22,900 nt of DNA from CAZFMJ01 sp964520045 (GCA_964520045.1 CAZFMJ010000043.1:1-22900); one strand, 5' to 3'. Shown: positions 7,301 through 15,440, counted from the stretch's first letter. Notes: generated from the sequence alone by a model not told the origin. Made by a program: numbers and translations.

Positions 7301-7387
7301 GGTAGATGGGAGAAGGTAGACGGTAGATGGAAGAGTAGAAAATAAGGCTTTGTTTTTCCGTCTACCGTCTTCCATCTACCTTTTCCC
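7301..7387. terminator. Inverted heptad-repeat arrays between convergent genes
   Basis: Five plus-strand heptads (7301-7335: ggtagat, gggagaa, ggtagac, ggtagat, ggaagag) face five minus-strand heptads (7353-7387: gggaaaa, ggtagat, ggaagac, ggtagac, ggaaaaa). Bases 7301-7321 and 7360-7380 pair at 19 of 21 positions. The ankyrin gene ends just before it, and the minus-strand metallopeptidase gene ends inside it, using the TAG of a heptad as stop. Position and symmetry suggest a bidirectional transcription terminator; this role is inferred. Confidence 0.65.
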
Positions 7388-9259
7388 GTCTTCTTGCGGA
7401 ACCGGAGGCTGAGGTATAGAGGCGGGAGGGGCGGGGGGCAGGTCTTTAAAAATACCGGCGTCCGCGGTTTCATACCTGCGCGATATCCGCGCGATTTCAT
7501 CCTTCCTGTTCATAAAATCATCAAGTATTTTTTTTAAGACCGAAGTTTTAAGCCTTTTTGCCGAGACCGCGAAAGTCTCTACCGTGGAATCTTCAAGGGA
7601 TTCTTTTTTTACGCCCTCCCTCTCCAGCTCGGTCTGCAGGCGCTTGGGCAATTTTTCCCTGCGCTCCAATTCTTTGGAGCATGCGTAAAGTATTTTTGAA
7701 GCCGCGGATTCAAAAGACGGAAGTTCCGGATACCTGTTTTTTGCCTCTTCGCGGAATTTGGAGGGGGGATCCCTGCGTATTTTCCGGGCAAGTCCTATGG
7801 TATCGTCTATATACGGCACCGCATCCCTGAGAGCGGCCAGCATGTCCGCGAATTTTTTATCCTTGCCGGATTTTTCCAAAGTGTAAAGAGCCTGCATAAA
7901 AACAGCGTCGCATTCTTTTTCTTTGACGTAAGGAGAATATAAGCCGCTTGAATTCGCCTGCGCGGCCTGCATATTATGAACGGCTTCATGCATGAATATC
8001 GGCCCCAGAAATTTTGCCAGCGCTTCCAGCGGAGCTCCGCCTTTAAGGAGAGCCGCCTCATTGAAGCGGTTTATTCTCATGAATTGCTTTATCAGGCCCG
8101 CGCTGAGTTTTATGGAGCCTGAGTTGGGGTCAAATCCGCCGTAACTTCCGGGGCAGTGTTCAATCTTGAGCTTCAGCCTGTTTTTTGAATAAAAATCCGC
8201 GGCGATTTTCCCCGCCTGCGTGTCTTTGATTTCCTTAAGAAGAGCGCCCGCAATTACGGCCGAAAGCGCCGGATAATTATCCGCCTTGAACGTCTCTCCC
8301 GGCCTTGATTCCCTGACCGCGTTTATCCTGAGCCTTATTTCGGGGCTGCCTAGAGAAGGGGTATTGTCAAAAATTTGTCCGAGAAGATAGAGCTGGTATT
8401 CCGCAGGTTTGCCTTCCAGTTCTTTAAGCGCGTCCTGCGTCAGGCCGGATTTTTTCGCCTCTTCCAGCAGGGCCAGCTGTTTTAAGTGTGTTTTCAGCCG
8501 CGCGTCTTCTATGCCGTTGAGCCTTTTCCATATTTCCTGTTTTTTAAGCCCTTCGATATCGCCGTCCGCTGTTATGACTTCCGTAGAGGTAAGGCGGTCG
8601 AAAAGCTTTGATCGCGCCATTTCGGCGAGCTGAATTTTCCTCTTTTTTATCGTCAGGGCCGACCAGCTGTTTTCGGCCGCGGCGAGGATCGCGGTCTTCT
8701 GGGCGGGATCAAGCAGACGCCATGTCGCGGAACCGTACCACGGATTATAAGTTTTAAACCAGATGTTTTTTTCCTCTTCTGAAAGCGTTGTCAGCGAAAA
8801 CACCGCCCTTTTTATCAGTTCAAGCCTTTCCGGGCCGTAACCGCTCCTGTATTTGGCCGTCCAGTCAAGGAGCTTTTCCGCTTCCGGCCCGAGTCCCAGA
8901 GCGGAAAGGGGAGTCCGGGCGTCCAGATGCTGGGCCAATTCCCCGCTTAAAAGTTTTTCATGGTCCTGCGCGTCATATTTATCAAGGGTCGAGGCTAAAT
9001 TATTCACCGCCTCGGCGGCGGAAAGAAGCGCCGCGGCCGTTTGCGGGTCCCGGGACTTAAGCTGTTGAATGAATTCTTTGTCATTGACGAATTTCAGGGA
9101 TATTCCGGGGTCAAGGCTGTTTACGCCGTTCTTGTAGAATTCCAGCCTGTTTTTGTCTTCAAAGTCCGGACGGGCATAGGCGGCGGAACCGGCGAATAAG
9201 ACCGCGGATACAAAAAATATCCGGAGCGCTGAATTATTTCTTTTTGTTTTTGATTTCAT
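7376..9259 (-). CDS. Secreted putative zinc metallopeptidase (HExxH)
   Basis: A 627-residue protein with an N-terminal signal peptide ending near AAYA (residue ~29). The key motif is HEAVH at residues 424-428 in FMHEAVHNMQ, the HExxH zinc site of zincin peptidases. About 20 residues later, KEKECDA offers E449 as a plausible third ligand, as in gluzincins. The long region before it (30-400) is helical, Lys/Glu-rich and unassigned; the tail is Pro-rich (PPAPPASIPQPP). No named family is recognised, so activity is inferred from the motif. The ATG lies 26 bases inside the upstream C11 peptidase gene, which implies coupled expression of two exported proteases. The TAG stop falls in a GGTAGAN heptad repeat. 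Confidence 0.75.
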   Translation of the reverse strand: MKSKTKRNNSALRIFFVSAVLFAGSAAYARPDFEDKNRLEFYKNGVNSLDPGISLKFVNDKEFIQQLKSRDPQTAAALLSAAEAVNNLASTLDKYDAQDHEKLLSGELAQHLDARTPLSALGLGPEAEKLLDWTAKYRSGYGPERLELIKRAVFSLTTLSEEEKNIWFKTYNPWYGSATWRLLDPAQKTAILAAAENSWSALTIKKRKIQLAEMARSKLFDRLTSTEVITADGDIEGLKKQEIWKRLNGIEDARLKTHLKQLALLEEAKKSGLTQDALKELEGKPAEYQLYLLGQIFDNTPSLGSPEIRLRINAVRESRPGETFKADNYPALSAVIAGALLKEIKDTQAGKIAADFYSKNRLKLKIEHCPGSYGGFDPNSGSIKLSAGLIKQFMRINRFNEAALLKGGAPLEALAKFLGPIFMHEAVHNMQAAQANSSGLYSPYVKEKECDAVFMQALYTLEKSGKDKKFADMLAALRDAVPYIDDTIGLARKIRRDPPSKFREEAKNRYPELPSFESAASKILYACSKELERREKLPKRLQTELEREGVKKESLEDSTVETFAVSAKRLKTSVLKKILDDFMNRKDEIARISRRYETADAGIFKDLPPAPPASIPQPPVPQEDGKR

Positions 9260-10625
9260 AACCAGGCTCCAGTATCCATTTCAGGAAATCATCCCAGTAG
9301 GAAATTTTTGCGAACGCTGTTTCATCGTAGCTTGTGTCATACATGAATTGGGGCATATATATCGCCAGCCCGTGCGCGTTCGAATAGCCGTTTTCTCCCC
9401 CGCTTATTTTATTGGAAACGATCAATTCGTCTTTCATGAATCTTAAAAGCTTATTGCTTTCGGCGCGAAGCGCCGGATTATCCCCGGTAGAAGCGGTCGC
9501 CAGGCTTATAAAGTGGTATAGATCCTTCGACATCGGGTTGAATTGATTCGCGGAATGATAATAAAAGCCCAAAGTTTTTTCCGCGGATGATTTTATCCCC
9601 GCATGCATCGCGGGTTTTGCCGCCTGCGCTATCCATGAGTTGAGGTTTTTCACGAACGCCGGCAAGGCGCCGGCGCGCACTGCGGATATCGTGGTCCCCT
9701 TAAATCCCGGCGGCGGGATCTTATACATTTTCTGATATTCTTCGGTTATGATTTTAGAGGCCTGGAGCGCGGATATATCGCCCGAGTCCAGTCTTTTCAG
9801 TATCGCTTCGTAGGGGAAGCTGAAGGTGAATATGGTCTCTTCCGAGCCTACTATGAATTCCGCCGAATCTTTTATCTCATAAACTACGCTCGCCATCTGC
9901 ATAATGCAGGCGTCGCTCGCGTAAACGTCAAGTTTTACTCCTATATCTTTCAAAGCCCTGCCGAGCTGGCTGTTTCGTATGAAATTGCCGGTGCTGTCGT
10001 CGAATGATATCCCCCGCTCCTGCCCGACGCCGATATCGCTTTCGGGATCCCGCCTTCCCAGGCCGTGCCCCCACACAATAAGCATGTAATGTTTTGCGGG
10101 ATAGTTTTTTACGCCCCATTTCGCGAATTCAGACAGCGTTTTCCAGTCGCCCATGTCCGAATCTTCCATGGATTGATAAGGCGAAGTTATTTGGCTCGGA
10201 ACGGTGTCTTTTTTTATCTCATATCTTCTGGATATGCCTTTGTCGTCCGAGGTGCCGAGTTCCGCCAGAACGTTTATTCTTTCGGAGCTTCCTATTTTCT
10301 CCATCATATTGACGCTTTGCGGGCCGGATACGGATAAATTATTGCGGGCGTTTATAAACGTCATTATCGTCCAATCTTTTGTTTTTTTGATGTTTTTTGG
10401 TCCGCGCTCGCCGGTTTTTGTCCATCCCCCTCTCCCTCTCCTCTCCCTCGGGGAGAGGATAAAAGGTGAGGGCGCAACTGCAGTTTTCGGGTTAGCGTAA
10501 TCTTCCCCGGACGAAGTCTTTGCGGTATTTTTAAGCTGTTCAAGCGCTGATGAAGATGAATTCTGCGGAATGGGCGGAATGAGCAAACCCAGCAGGATCA
10601 GCGTTATCAGCGAAATTTTTCTCAT
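9234..10625 (-). CDS. Clostripain-family (C11) cysteine peptidase, secreted
   Basis: A 463-residue exported peptidase. Residues 1-26 form a signal peptide. The C11 domain starts near residue 84 (DWTIMTFINA, typical of the family) and carries the catalytic dyad H187 (IVWGHG) and C240 (SDACIMQM). Clostripain-like enzymes cut after basic residues and often mature by self-cleavage; specificity here is not readable. Residues ~51-70 (SPRERRGRGG region) are encoded by a CTCTCC/GGGAGAGG palindromic repeat lying in the linker before the catalytic domain. No Shine-Dalgarno sequence precedes ATG 10625, but an AATAAT hexamer ends six bases upstream, so a leaderless mRNA is possible. It overlaps the downstream metallopeptidase gene. 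Confidence 0.9.
   Translation of the reverse strand: MRKISLITLILLGLLIPPIPQNSSSSALEQLKNTAKTSSGEDYANPKTAVAPSPFILSPRERRGRGGWTKTGERGPKNIKKTKDWTIMTFINARNNLSVSGPQSVNMMEKIGSSERINVLAELGTSDDKGISRRYEIKKDTVPSQITSPYQSMEDSDMGDWKTLSEFAKWGVKNYPAKHYMLIVWGHGLGRRDPESDIGVGQERGISFDDSTGNFIRNSQLGRALKDIGVKLDVYASDACIMQMASVVYEIKDSAEFIVGSEETIFTFSFPYEAILKRLDSGDISALQASKIITEEYQKMYKIPPPGFKGTTISAVRAGALPAFVKNLNSWIAQAAKPAMHAGIKSSAEKTLGFYYHSANQFNPMSKDLYHFISLATASTGDNPALRAESNKLLRFMKDELIVSNKISGGENGYSNAHGLAIYMPQFMYDTSYDETAFAKISYWDDFLKWILEPGYEIKNKKK
10416..10475. repeat. REP-like palindrome inside the C11 peptidase gene
   Basis: C/T-rich ctctccctc and its counterpart ggggagagg, followed by ggtgaggg, form the well-known type of intergenic CTCTCCC/GGGAGAG palindrome. 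Here it is 60 bases long and in frame, adding about 20 low-complexity residues to the peptidase. Similar material lies at 19190-19316 and about 17320-17345. Confidence 0.7.
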
Positions 10626-10972
10626 ACTATATTATTGCGCGCCGTATGCCGGAAAGCATGGGCAAATAGGCCTATGCGGAATATGTCCAATGGTCTATAT
10701 GGAAATGGGTCTTATGGAGAAGCAGGAAAAAGCGCTGGACGGCGAGACAGCTAGGCGGCTGGACAGCGGGTGAATCTGTTATTGCAAACGATGTTTTGCG
10801 CGTCAAAGGGCAGGCATGGGGGTGCTCCGTAGCCACATAGCGGATGGGAGACCTCTCCACCCGTTCCGCGGTGGAGGGGGAAACCACGGGAGGGGTTCCT
10901 ACGTGGCGGAGGGGCAATTCCATGACTGACCCGCACCTATGCTGAATCAGTAAGAGCAGAAAATATCTTGGG
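10626..10972. other. Intergenic region between RecQ and the C11 peptidase
   Basis: Both flanking genes are on the minus strand. Next to the C11 start is an AATAAT/TAATAT -10-like stretch (10629-10636). The middle has only short open frames with no family resemblance, including one that could start near 10690 and end at 10773. The right part holds the folded repeat at 10826-10910. No RNA gene is recognised. Confidence 0.5.
10826..10910. repeat. Multi-branched palindromic element
   Basis: An inner 10-bp stem, cctctccacc (10852-10861) with ggtggagggg (10870-10879), one pair being G-U, is followed by ggaaacc/gggttcc (10879-10899, imperfect). The whole is enclosed by tccg...ccac paired with gtggcgga at the ends. 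It resembles a folded repeat or structured RNA of unknown family. Confidence 0.5.
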
Positions 10973-12841
10973 TTAATCGGTTGGTTTCGTAAAATCTTTT
11001 GCGGCGGATTCAGGGTGGGCTCCGGCGATGACTTTCAGAAAGGCGTCGCCGTAATGTTTAAGCTTGTGTTCTCCCACTCCTTTCACATTTCCCATGTCTT
11101 CCGGAGTGTGCGGCTTTGCCGAGGACATTTCGGCCAGCGCGCTGTCATGAAATATCACGTACGGGGGCACTTCCAGCTTTTCGGCGATGAGCCTGCGCAG
11201 TTTCCGCAGGTTTTCAAAAACATCCATATCGGCCGGCATTACGCTTTCCGGCATTTTTGTCCTGGATTTTTTCTTTGCTTTCAGCCGGGGCGGCAAAGCC
11301 GCGCTTAATCGTACCGTTCCCTGTTCCCGGCACAGCGCCTTTCCTTCCTTTGTGATGCGCAAAAGGGGGTATTGGCCTTCGGTTACTTCCAGAAATCCCT
11401 GAACTATAAGCTGGTCCACCCATGAGCGCACGGTTGTTTCTCCGGAATCTTTCAGAAGGCCGAAAACTTTAAGTTTGTCATGGCCGCTGTTCTCCATCCG
11501 TTCATCGGCCTTGCCGATAAGCAGGTTTACGACGTAGCCTGTTCCGAAGCGCCCCTCGGCGCGCCATGCCGCGCTTAACACCTTTTTGGCCGTGAGAAGC
11601 GTTTCATCCGGAGGAAGGCTTTTGGTTTCGCCCATGCAGACATCGCAGGCTCCGCAGTTATCTTGCGCCTGATTTGCGTTTTCCGGCGGGTACGGCGCTC
11701 CGAAATGTCCGGCCAGCAGGCGGTGCCGGCAGACCGGAGACGACGCATAGCGTCCTATTTCGCAAAGCTGGCGGTTGAGAGTCTGCTGTCTTTCAGGAGA
11801 GAGATCCGCGTCCTTTTGCGCAAGTCTGCGGTGGACGGCCAGGTCTGAAGCCGAAAACAAAAGCACGCATTCGGCAGGCAGGCCGTCCCTGCCGGCTCTG
11901 CCCGACTCCTGCTGATAGTGTTCTATTGAGCGGGGCGTATTGGCATGAACTATAAAACGCACATTTGAGCGGTCTATGCCCATGCCGAAGGCTATCGTGG
12001 CCGTAACCACGTCAAGGCGCTCGTTGACGAATTCATCCTGCACCCGCCGTCTGTCTTCGGCGGGCATGCCCGCATGGTAAGCCGCGCAGGATATGCCCGC
12101 CTTTTGAAGCATTCCGGCAAGACGCTCGGTTTCCCTGCGCGTTTGGGCGTAAACTATGCCGCCCTCGCCCTTATGCCTGCGCGCGACCGCCAAAACCTGG
12201 TCCGACTGGTCGGTGCGCTGAAAGGCGCGGTATATAAGATTGGCGCGGTCCGGATGGCCTATAAACCGCAGGGGCTCGCGCAGGTCAAGCTGGGAGCAGA
12301 TATCTTTTTGCACTTCCGGAGTGGCCGTGGCTGTCAGCGCCATGCGCGCCGCTTTAGGGAAACAATCAAGCGCTTGCGTAAGACGGCGGTATTCGGGGCG
12401 GAATTCGTGTCCCCAGTGAGAAACGCAGTGGGCTTCGTCGACCGCAGCAAGAATAAGGCGGGGGGAAATATACCGGTTTAAATCTCCGGACAGAAGGCGT
12501 TCCGGGCTGACATAGAGAAGCTGGGTCTGCTCCTCCGCCAGCCTGCGGAAGGCTTTGCTTTTCTGGTCTGCGTTCATGTTCGAGTGCAGAGCGTCGGCGG
12601 ACAAGCCAGCCTCCCGGGCGGCGGCCACCTGATCGTCCATAAGGGCGATGAGCGGAGAAATTACCAGAACAAGCCCTTCTCCCATCGCCGCAGGGAGCTG
12701 GTAGCAGAGGCTTTTTCCTCCTCCGGTGGCAAGCACTACCATGCAGTCGCGTCCGGAAAGCGCCGTTTGCACCGCTTCACGCTGAAGGGGTTTGAAAGAA
12801 TCATATCCCCAATGCTTTCGCAGAGCTTCTTCAATCGTCAT
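10973..12841 (-). CDS. recQ: ATP-dependent DNA helicase RecQ
   Basis: A 622-residue RecQ, close to the usual ~610. It unwinds DNA 3' to 5' in recombination and repair of stalled forks. Domains in order: the SF2 helicase core with Walker A ATGGGKS (K43) and the DEAH box (residues 135-138); the helicase C-terminal lobe, including motif VI region QQESGRAGRDG; the RecQ zinc-binding region with CRHRLLAGHF and the NCGACDVC cysteines; a winged helix; and a C-terminal HRDC domain (~525-600, beginning MDVFENLRKLR). All motifs look intact. ATG 12841 has no strong ribosome-binding site. The gene seems to stand alone, with repeat-filled gaps on both sides. Confidence 0.97.
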   Translation of the reverse strand: MTIEEALRKHWGYDSFKPLQREAVQTALSGRDCMVVLATGGGKSLCYQLPAAMGEGLVLVISPLIALMDDQVAAAREAGLSADALHSNMNADQKSKAFRRLAEEQTQLLYVSPERLLSGDLNRYISPRLILAAVDEAHCVSHWGHEFRPEYRRLTQALDCFPKAARMALTATATPEVQKDICSQLDLREPLRFIGHPDRANLIYRAFQRTDQSDQVLAVARRHKGEGGIVYAQTRRETERLAGMLQKAGISCAAYHAGMPAEDRRRVQDEFVNERLDVVTATIAFGMGIDRSNVRFIVHANTPRSIEHYQQESGRAGRDGLPAECVLLFSASDLAVHRRLAQKDADLSPERQQTLNRQLCEIGRYASSPVCRHRLLAGHFGAPYPPENANQAQDNCGACDVCMGETKSLPPDETLLTAKKVLSAAWRAEGRFGTGYVVNLLIGKADERMENSGHDKLKVFGLLKDSGETTVRSWVDQLIVQGFLEVTEGQYPLLRITKEGKALCREQGTVRLSAALPPRLKAKKKSRTKMPESVMPADMDVFENLRKLRRLIAEKLEVPPYVIFHDSALAEMSSAKPHTPEDMGNVKGVGEHKLKHYGDAFLKVIAGAHPESAAKDFTKPTD

Positions 12842-12997
12842 AAGTTAAAGTTTTCTCACACAAAGCAACAAAGAATTATTTAAGATATAGAGAAATTGAT
12901 TTTTTTCCGTATTTCTTTTTCAATCTCCAGTCGGGGCATAAGGTTGCCAGTCATCAAGTCAGTCTAATATGACTTCTCTGTGCTCTCCGTGTCCTCC

Positions 12998-13068
12998 GTC
13001 CCATTCCTTCCTCAAAGGCAATAAGAATGGGACCGTCCAAACTCATTGCTTCTGAGGAAAGTTTGGAC
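12998..13068 (-). repeat. Twin-hairpin repeat, copy downstream of RNase R
   Basis: Two adjacent 9-bp hairpins: gtcccattc/gaatgggac (12998-13033) and gtccaaact/agtttggac (13035-13068), with loops of 16-18 bases. Its reverse complement matches 15303-15374 almost base for base, so the two copies flank RNase R in opposite orientations. Confidence 0.85.
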
Positions 13069-13117
13069 AGTGTCTCCGTGGTAAAAATTCTTTATCGTTT
13101 TTGTGCCTTCTGTGCCA

Positions 13118-13163
13118 CTTCGACTCGCTTTCTTGCTCGCTCAGTGTGGTGAGCGAAGTCGAA
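13118..13163. repeat. TTCGACTCGC-type palindrome
   Basis: ttcgactcgct at 13119-13129 pairs with agcgaagtcgaa at 13152-13163 with one bulged base. The inner gctcgctca/ggtgagc arms resemble the repeat at 550-634, so this is a second locus of that family. Confidence 0.65.
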
Positions 13164-13191
13164 CCATTTTTTGTGGCAAATTATTTTTCTT

Positions 13192-13205
13192 CTTTGCCGT
13201 TTACC
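13192..13205 (-). repeat. Two heptad units at the RNase R stop codon
   Basis: On the minus strand the units ggtaaac and ggcaaag follow the last RNase R codons. The TAA stop is the middle of ggtaaac, the same place where the TAG of ggtagan ends two other genes. The unit ggcaaag also closes the array at 3311-3352. Confidence 0.7.
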
Positions 13206-15165
13206 TTCTTAAGCTGCCGTGGTTTTTCTTATTATTTTTTTTCCAGCGCGTTACGCGCCAGTTCGCGGGGAGACTGTTGCGGCCTTTCAGCGACAGGTCT
13301 ATTTTTCCTTCTGCGGAATCCGCGGCTTCAATTATTACGCTAACTTTTGCTCCCGGCTTGAGGCTTATGCCCCGCAATCTTCCCTCGGCGCCGGTATCGC
13401 CAAGAAGCACAAACGAACCGCTGTCCGTTACCGATGTCACGGTTCCTTCCATAACGGAGCCTATTTGCCGTTTAAACAGCTCAGCGCGCATGATATCCAC
13501 GGACTTATGCTCGGCGTCGGCGGCGGCGCGTTCCCGCTCGGAGCAGTGTTCGCCAGCAGCGGAGAGCGGGAGACCGCACCGGCTTTCCTTTTTTCCGCAT
13601 AAAAGAGCTTTGACCGCGCGGTGCGCCGTTAAATCCGGATATCTGCGTATGGGCGAGGTGAAATGGGCGTATGCTCCGGCCGCGATGCCGAAATGCCCCG
13701 AAGATACCGGCGAGTAAACGGCCTGTTTCATACTGCGCACGATAAGTGAATTTATTATGTCCGCCAGCGGGTGGCTTTGGGCCTGGCGCAGAACGTCCTG
13801 CAGTCCTTTGTGCGGATTAGCGCCGGTCAGGTGTCCGGCGGATAAGCCTAAATCGCCCAGCGTTTCCGCCAGTGTTTTTATCTTATTAGGGTCGGGGGCG
13901 TCATGCCTGCGGTGCAGAAACGGAATTTTGGCGGCCATGAGTTCAATGGCTATGGATTCATTGGCAAGAAGCATGAATTCCTCAATAAGCCGGTGGCTTT
14001 GAAGCCTCGGGCGGAGAGTCACGCGGAGAGGCTTGCCGTGGATATCCGTCTCCACTTTATATTCCGGAAGATTGAAATCCAGCGCGCCCCGCTGTATTCG
14101 CCGTTTGCATAATGCGGAGGCCAGAGCGCCCATCTTAATCACCGCTTCAGCTGCGGCTTTGGGCATAGCCTGCAGTTTCCCTCCGTCAAGAAGCGTCTGC
14201 GCCTCTTCATAGGTCAGCCTGCGGCAGGAGCGGATGACGGTCTGGGCCATGCGCCGCTTTATTACCTTGCCGGAGGAACTTACGTCCATGAATACGGACA
14301 CGGTGAGCCGTTCCTTGTGCGGAAGAAGACTGCATAGATTGTTTGAAAGCTTCGGCGGAAGCATAGGCGCGACCCTGTCGGGCAGATACACGCTTGTCCC
14401 GCGCAGATACGCCTCTTTATCCAGAGGAGAGCCCGCTTTCACATAATGCTCCACGTCGGCGATATGAACTCCGAGCCTGGCGGTATTGTTTCCCAAATCC
14501 TCAAGCGAGACCGCATCGTCAAAATCCTTCGCATCGGCTCCGTCTATGGTGACGATCGGCAGATGGAACAGCTCTTCCCGTCCCTGCCATTGCGAAGGCT
14601 TAACCTGATCTCCGAACGCATCGCTTTGCGCCAGCGCTTCTTCGGAAAAAACTTCGCTGAATCCGCCCGCCCTGAGCAATGCGGTGATGCGCGCGCTTAT
14701 ATTTTCCGGTTTGCCTATAATTTCGGTTATTGTTCCGGCCGCTCCGGCGTTTGCCGTGGGCCAGCGGGTGACTTGCATGACCGCGAACGCCCCTTCTTTG
14801 GGGTCCGTTTTGGCGGAAAAACCCAGGACCTGAGCCGGAGGCGCGTTCCCTTTTTCCGGAAACACCGACCAGCTTTCGCTTTGCGCGCGTTTGAGAACGC
14901 CGACTATGGAAGAGCGGGCGCGCTTGACCACGGACACTATCTCGCCGCAATACCGGCCGTCCTGTCCGCGCCGCACCCGCGCCCTGACGCGGTCGCCGTC
15001 CAACGCAAGGTCAAGCCCGCGTCCGCGCAGAAATATGTCGGAGCCCCCTTTGGTTTCCGTAAGTAAAAACGCGAAATTTCCGTGATGCTGTATCACGCCG
15101 TCTATGATAGTTTCAGGCTGTTTGGCGGCTGTATGCCGCTCATGCCTTTTCCAATGTTGTTTCAT
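13201..15165 (-). CDS. rnr: Ribonuclease R (RNB-family 3'-5' exoribonuclease)
   Basis: A 654-residue RNase II/R-family exonuclease that degrades structured RNA 3' to 5' in RNA turnover and quality control. Cold-shock-type RNA-binding folds precede the RNB domain, whose catalytic acids are in IDGADAKDFDDAV (D208, D214, D216, D217; counterparts of E. coli RNase II D201-D210). HFTSPIRRYPDL lies in the RNB C-terminal part. An S1 domain starts near GTVTSVTDSGSFV, followed by a basic tail. It is shorter than E. coli RNase R (~810) and lacks the extra N-terminal helix-turn-helix and long Lys-rich tail. I chose ATG 15165 because aaagga lies about 12 bases upstream; an in-frame ATG at 15258 would only add residues encoded by a CACGGAG-type repeat. 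The stop lies in a heptad repeat. Confidence 0.95.
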   Translation of the reverse strand: MKQHWKRHERHTAAKQPETIIDGVIQHHGNFAFLLTETKGGSDIFLRGRGLDLALDGDRVRARVRRGQDGRYCGEIVSVVKRARSSIVGVLKRAQSESWSVFPEKGNAPPAQVLGFSAKTDPKEGAFAVMQVTRWPTANAGAAGTITEIIGKPENISARITALLRAGGFSEVFSEEALAQSDAFGDQVKPSQWQGREELFHLPIVTIDGADAKDFDDAVSLEDLGNNTARLGVHIADVEHYVKAGSPLDKEAYLRGTSVYLPDRVAPMLPPKLSNNLCSLLPHKERLTVSVFMDVSSSGKVIKRRMAQTVIRSCRRLTYEEAQTLLDGGKLQAMPKAAAEAVIKMGALASALCKRRIQRGALDFNLPEYKVETDIHGKPLRVTLRPRLQSHRLIEEFMLLANESIAIELMAAKIPFLHRRHDAPDPNKIKTLAETLGDLGLSAGHLTGANPHKGLQDVLRQAQSHPLADIINSLIVRSMKQAVYSPVSSGHFGIAAGAYAHFTSPIRRYPDLTAHRAVKALLCGKKESRCGLPLSAAGEHCSERERAAADAEHKSVDIMRAELFKRQIGSVMEGTVTSVTDSGSFVLLGDTGAEGRLRGISLKPGAKVSVIIEAADSAEGKIDLSLKGRNSLPANWRVTRWKKNNKKNHGSLRR

Positions 15166-15302
15166 TTGTTTATTTTTCCTTTGTAATTGCTTATCACGGA
15201 GGCACGGAGAGCATGGAGACGCTGAAAACGAAGTATATGAAGACATTGAAAAAAGCAAAGAAGTTTAACTTCGATTGCCTTTTTCCGTGTTTCCTGACTT
15301 CC

Positions 15303-15374
15303 GTCCAAACTTTCCTTAAGGGCCGTGAGTTTGGACGGTCCCATTCTCAATGCCTTTGAGGAAGGAATGGGACC
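15303..15374 (+). repeat. Twin-hairpin repeat, copy upstream of RNase R
   Basis: Hairpins gtccaaact/agtttggac (15303-15336) and ggtcccattc/gaatgggacc (15337-15374). It sits in the gap upstream of RNase R, flanked on both sides by CTCCGTG/CACGGAG quasi-repeats (about 15194-15215 and 15375-15401). Confidence 0.85.
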
Positions 15375-15440
15375 GTGTTCTCTGTGTCTCCGTGTTTTTC
15401 CTGCCGTTAAGCGTTTATGTTTTGGTAAGAACTGTAAAAT

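Larger units (their letters stand above)
12842..13200. other. Repeat-filled gap between RecQ and RNase R
   Basis: No gene is seen. From left to right: A/T-rich sequence, CTCTGTG/CTCCGTG quasi-periodic repeats (about 12974-12997, resuming 13071-13116), the twin-hairpin element (12998-13068), the TTCGACTCGC-type palindrome (13118-13163) and two heptads (13192-13205) that merge with the RNase R 3' end. Confidence 0.7.

Noticed and set aside
10570..10773. Plus-strand frame between the C11 peptidase and RecQ
   Set aside because: Its first part is antisense to the signal peptide of the C11 gene; the remaining 30 or so codons show no family and no ribosome-binding site.
12927..12940. Fourteen bases identical to 1043-1056, the tRNA-Pro 5' end with five upstream bases, suggesting a tRNA fragment or att site
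   Set aside because: No further tRNA similarity follows, no integrase is nearby, and one 14-base match is about what chance gives in this window.
14446..15066. Long antisense frame opposite RNase R; similar ones opposite nth (4424-4996) and the giant surface gene (19940-20524)
   Set aside because: They are by-products of codon bias in well-supported genes on the other strand.
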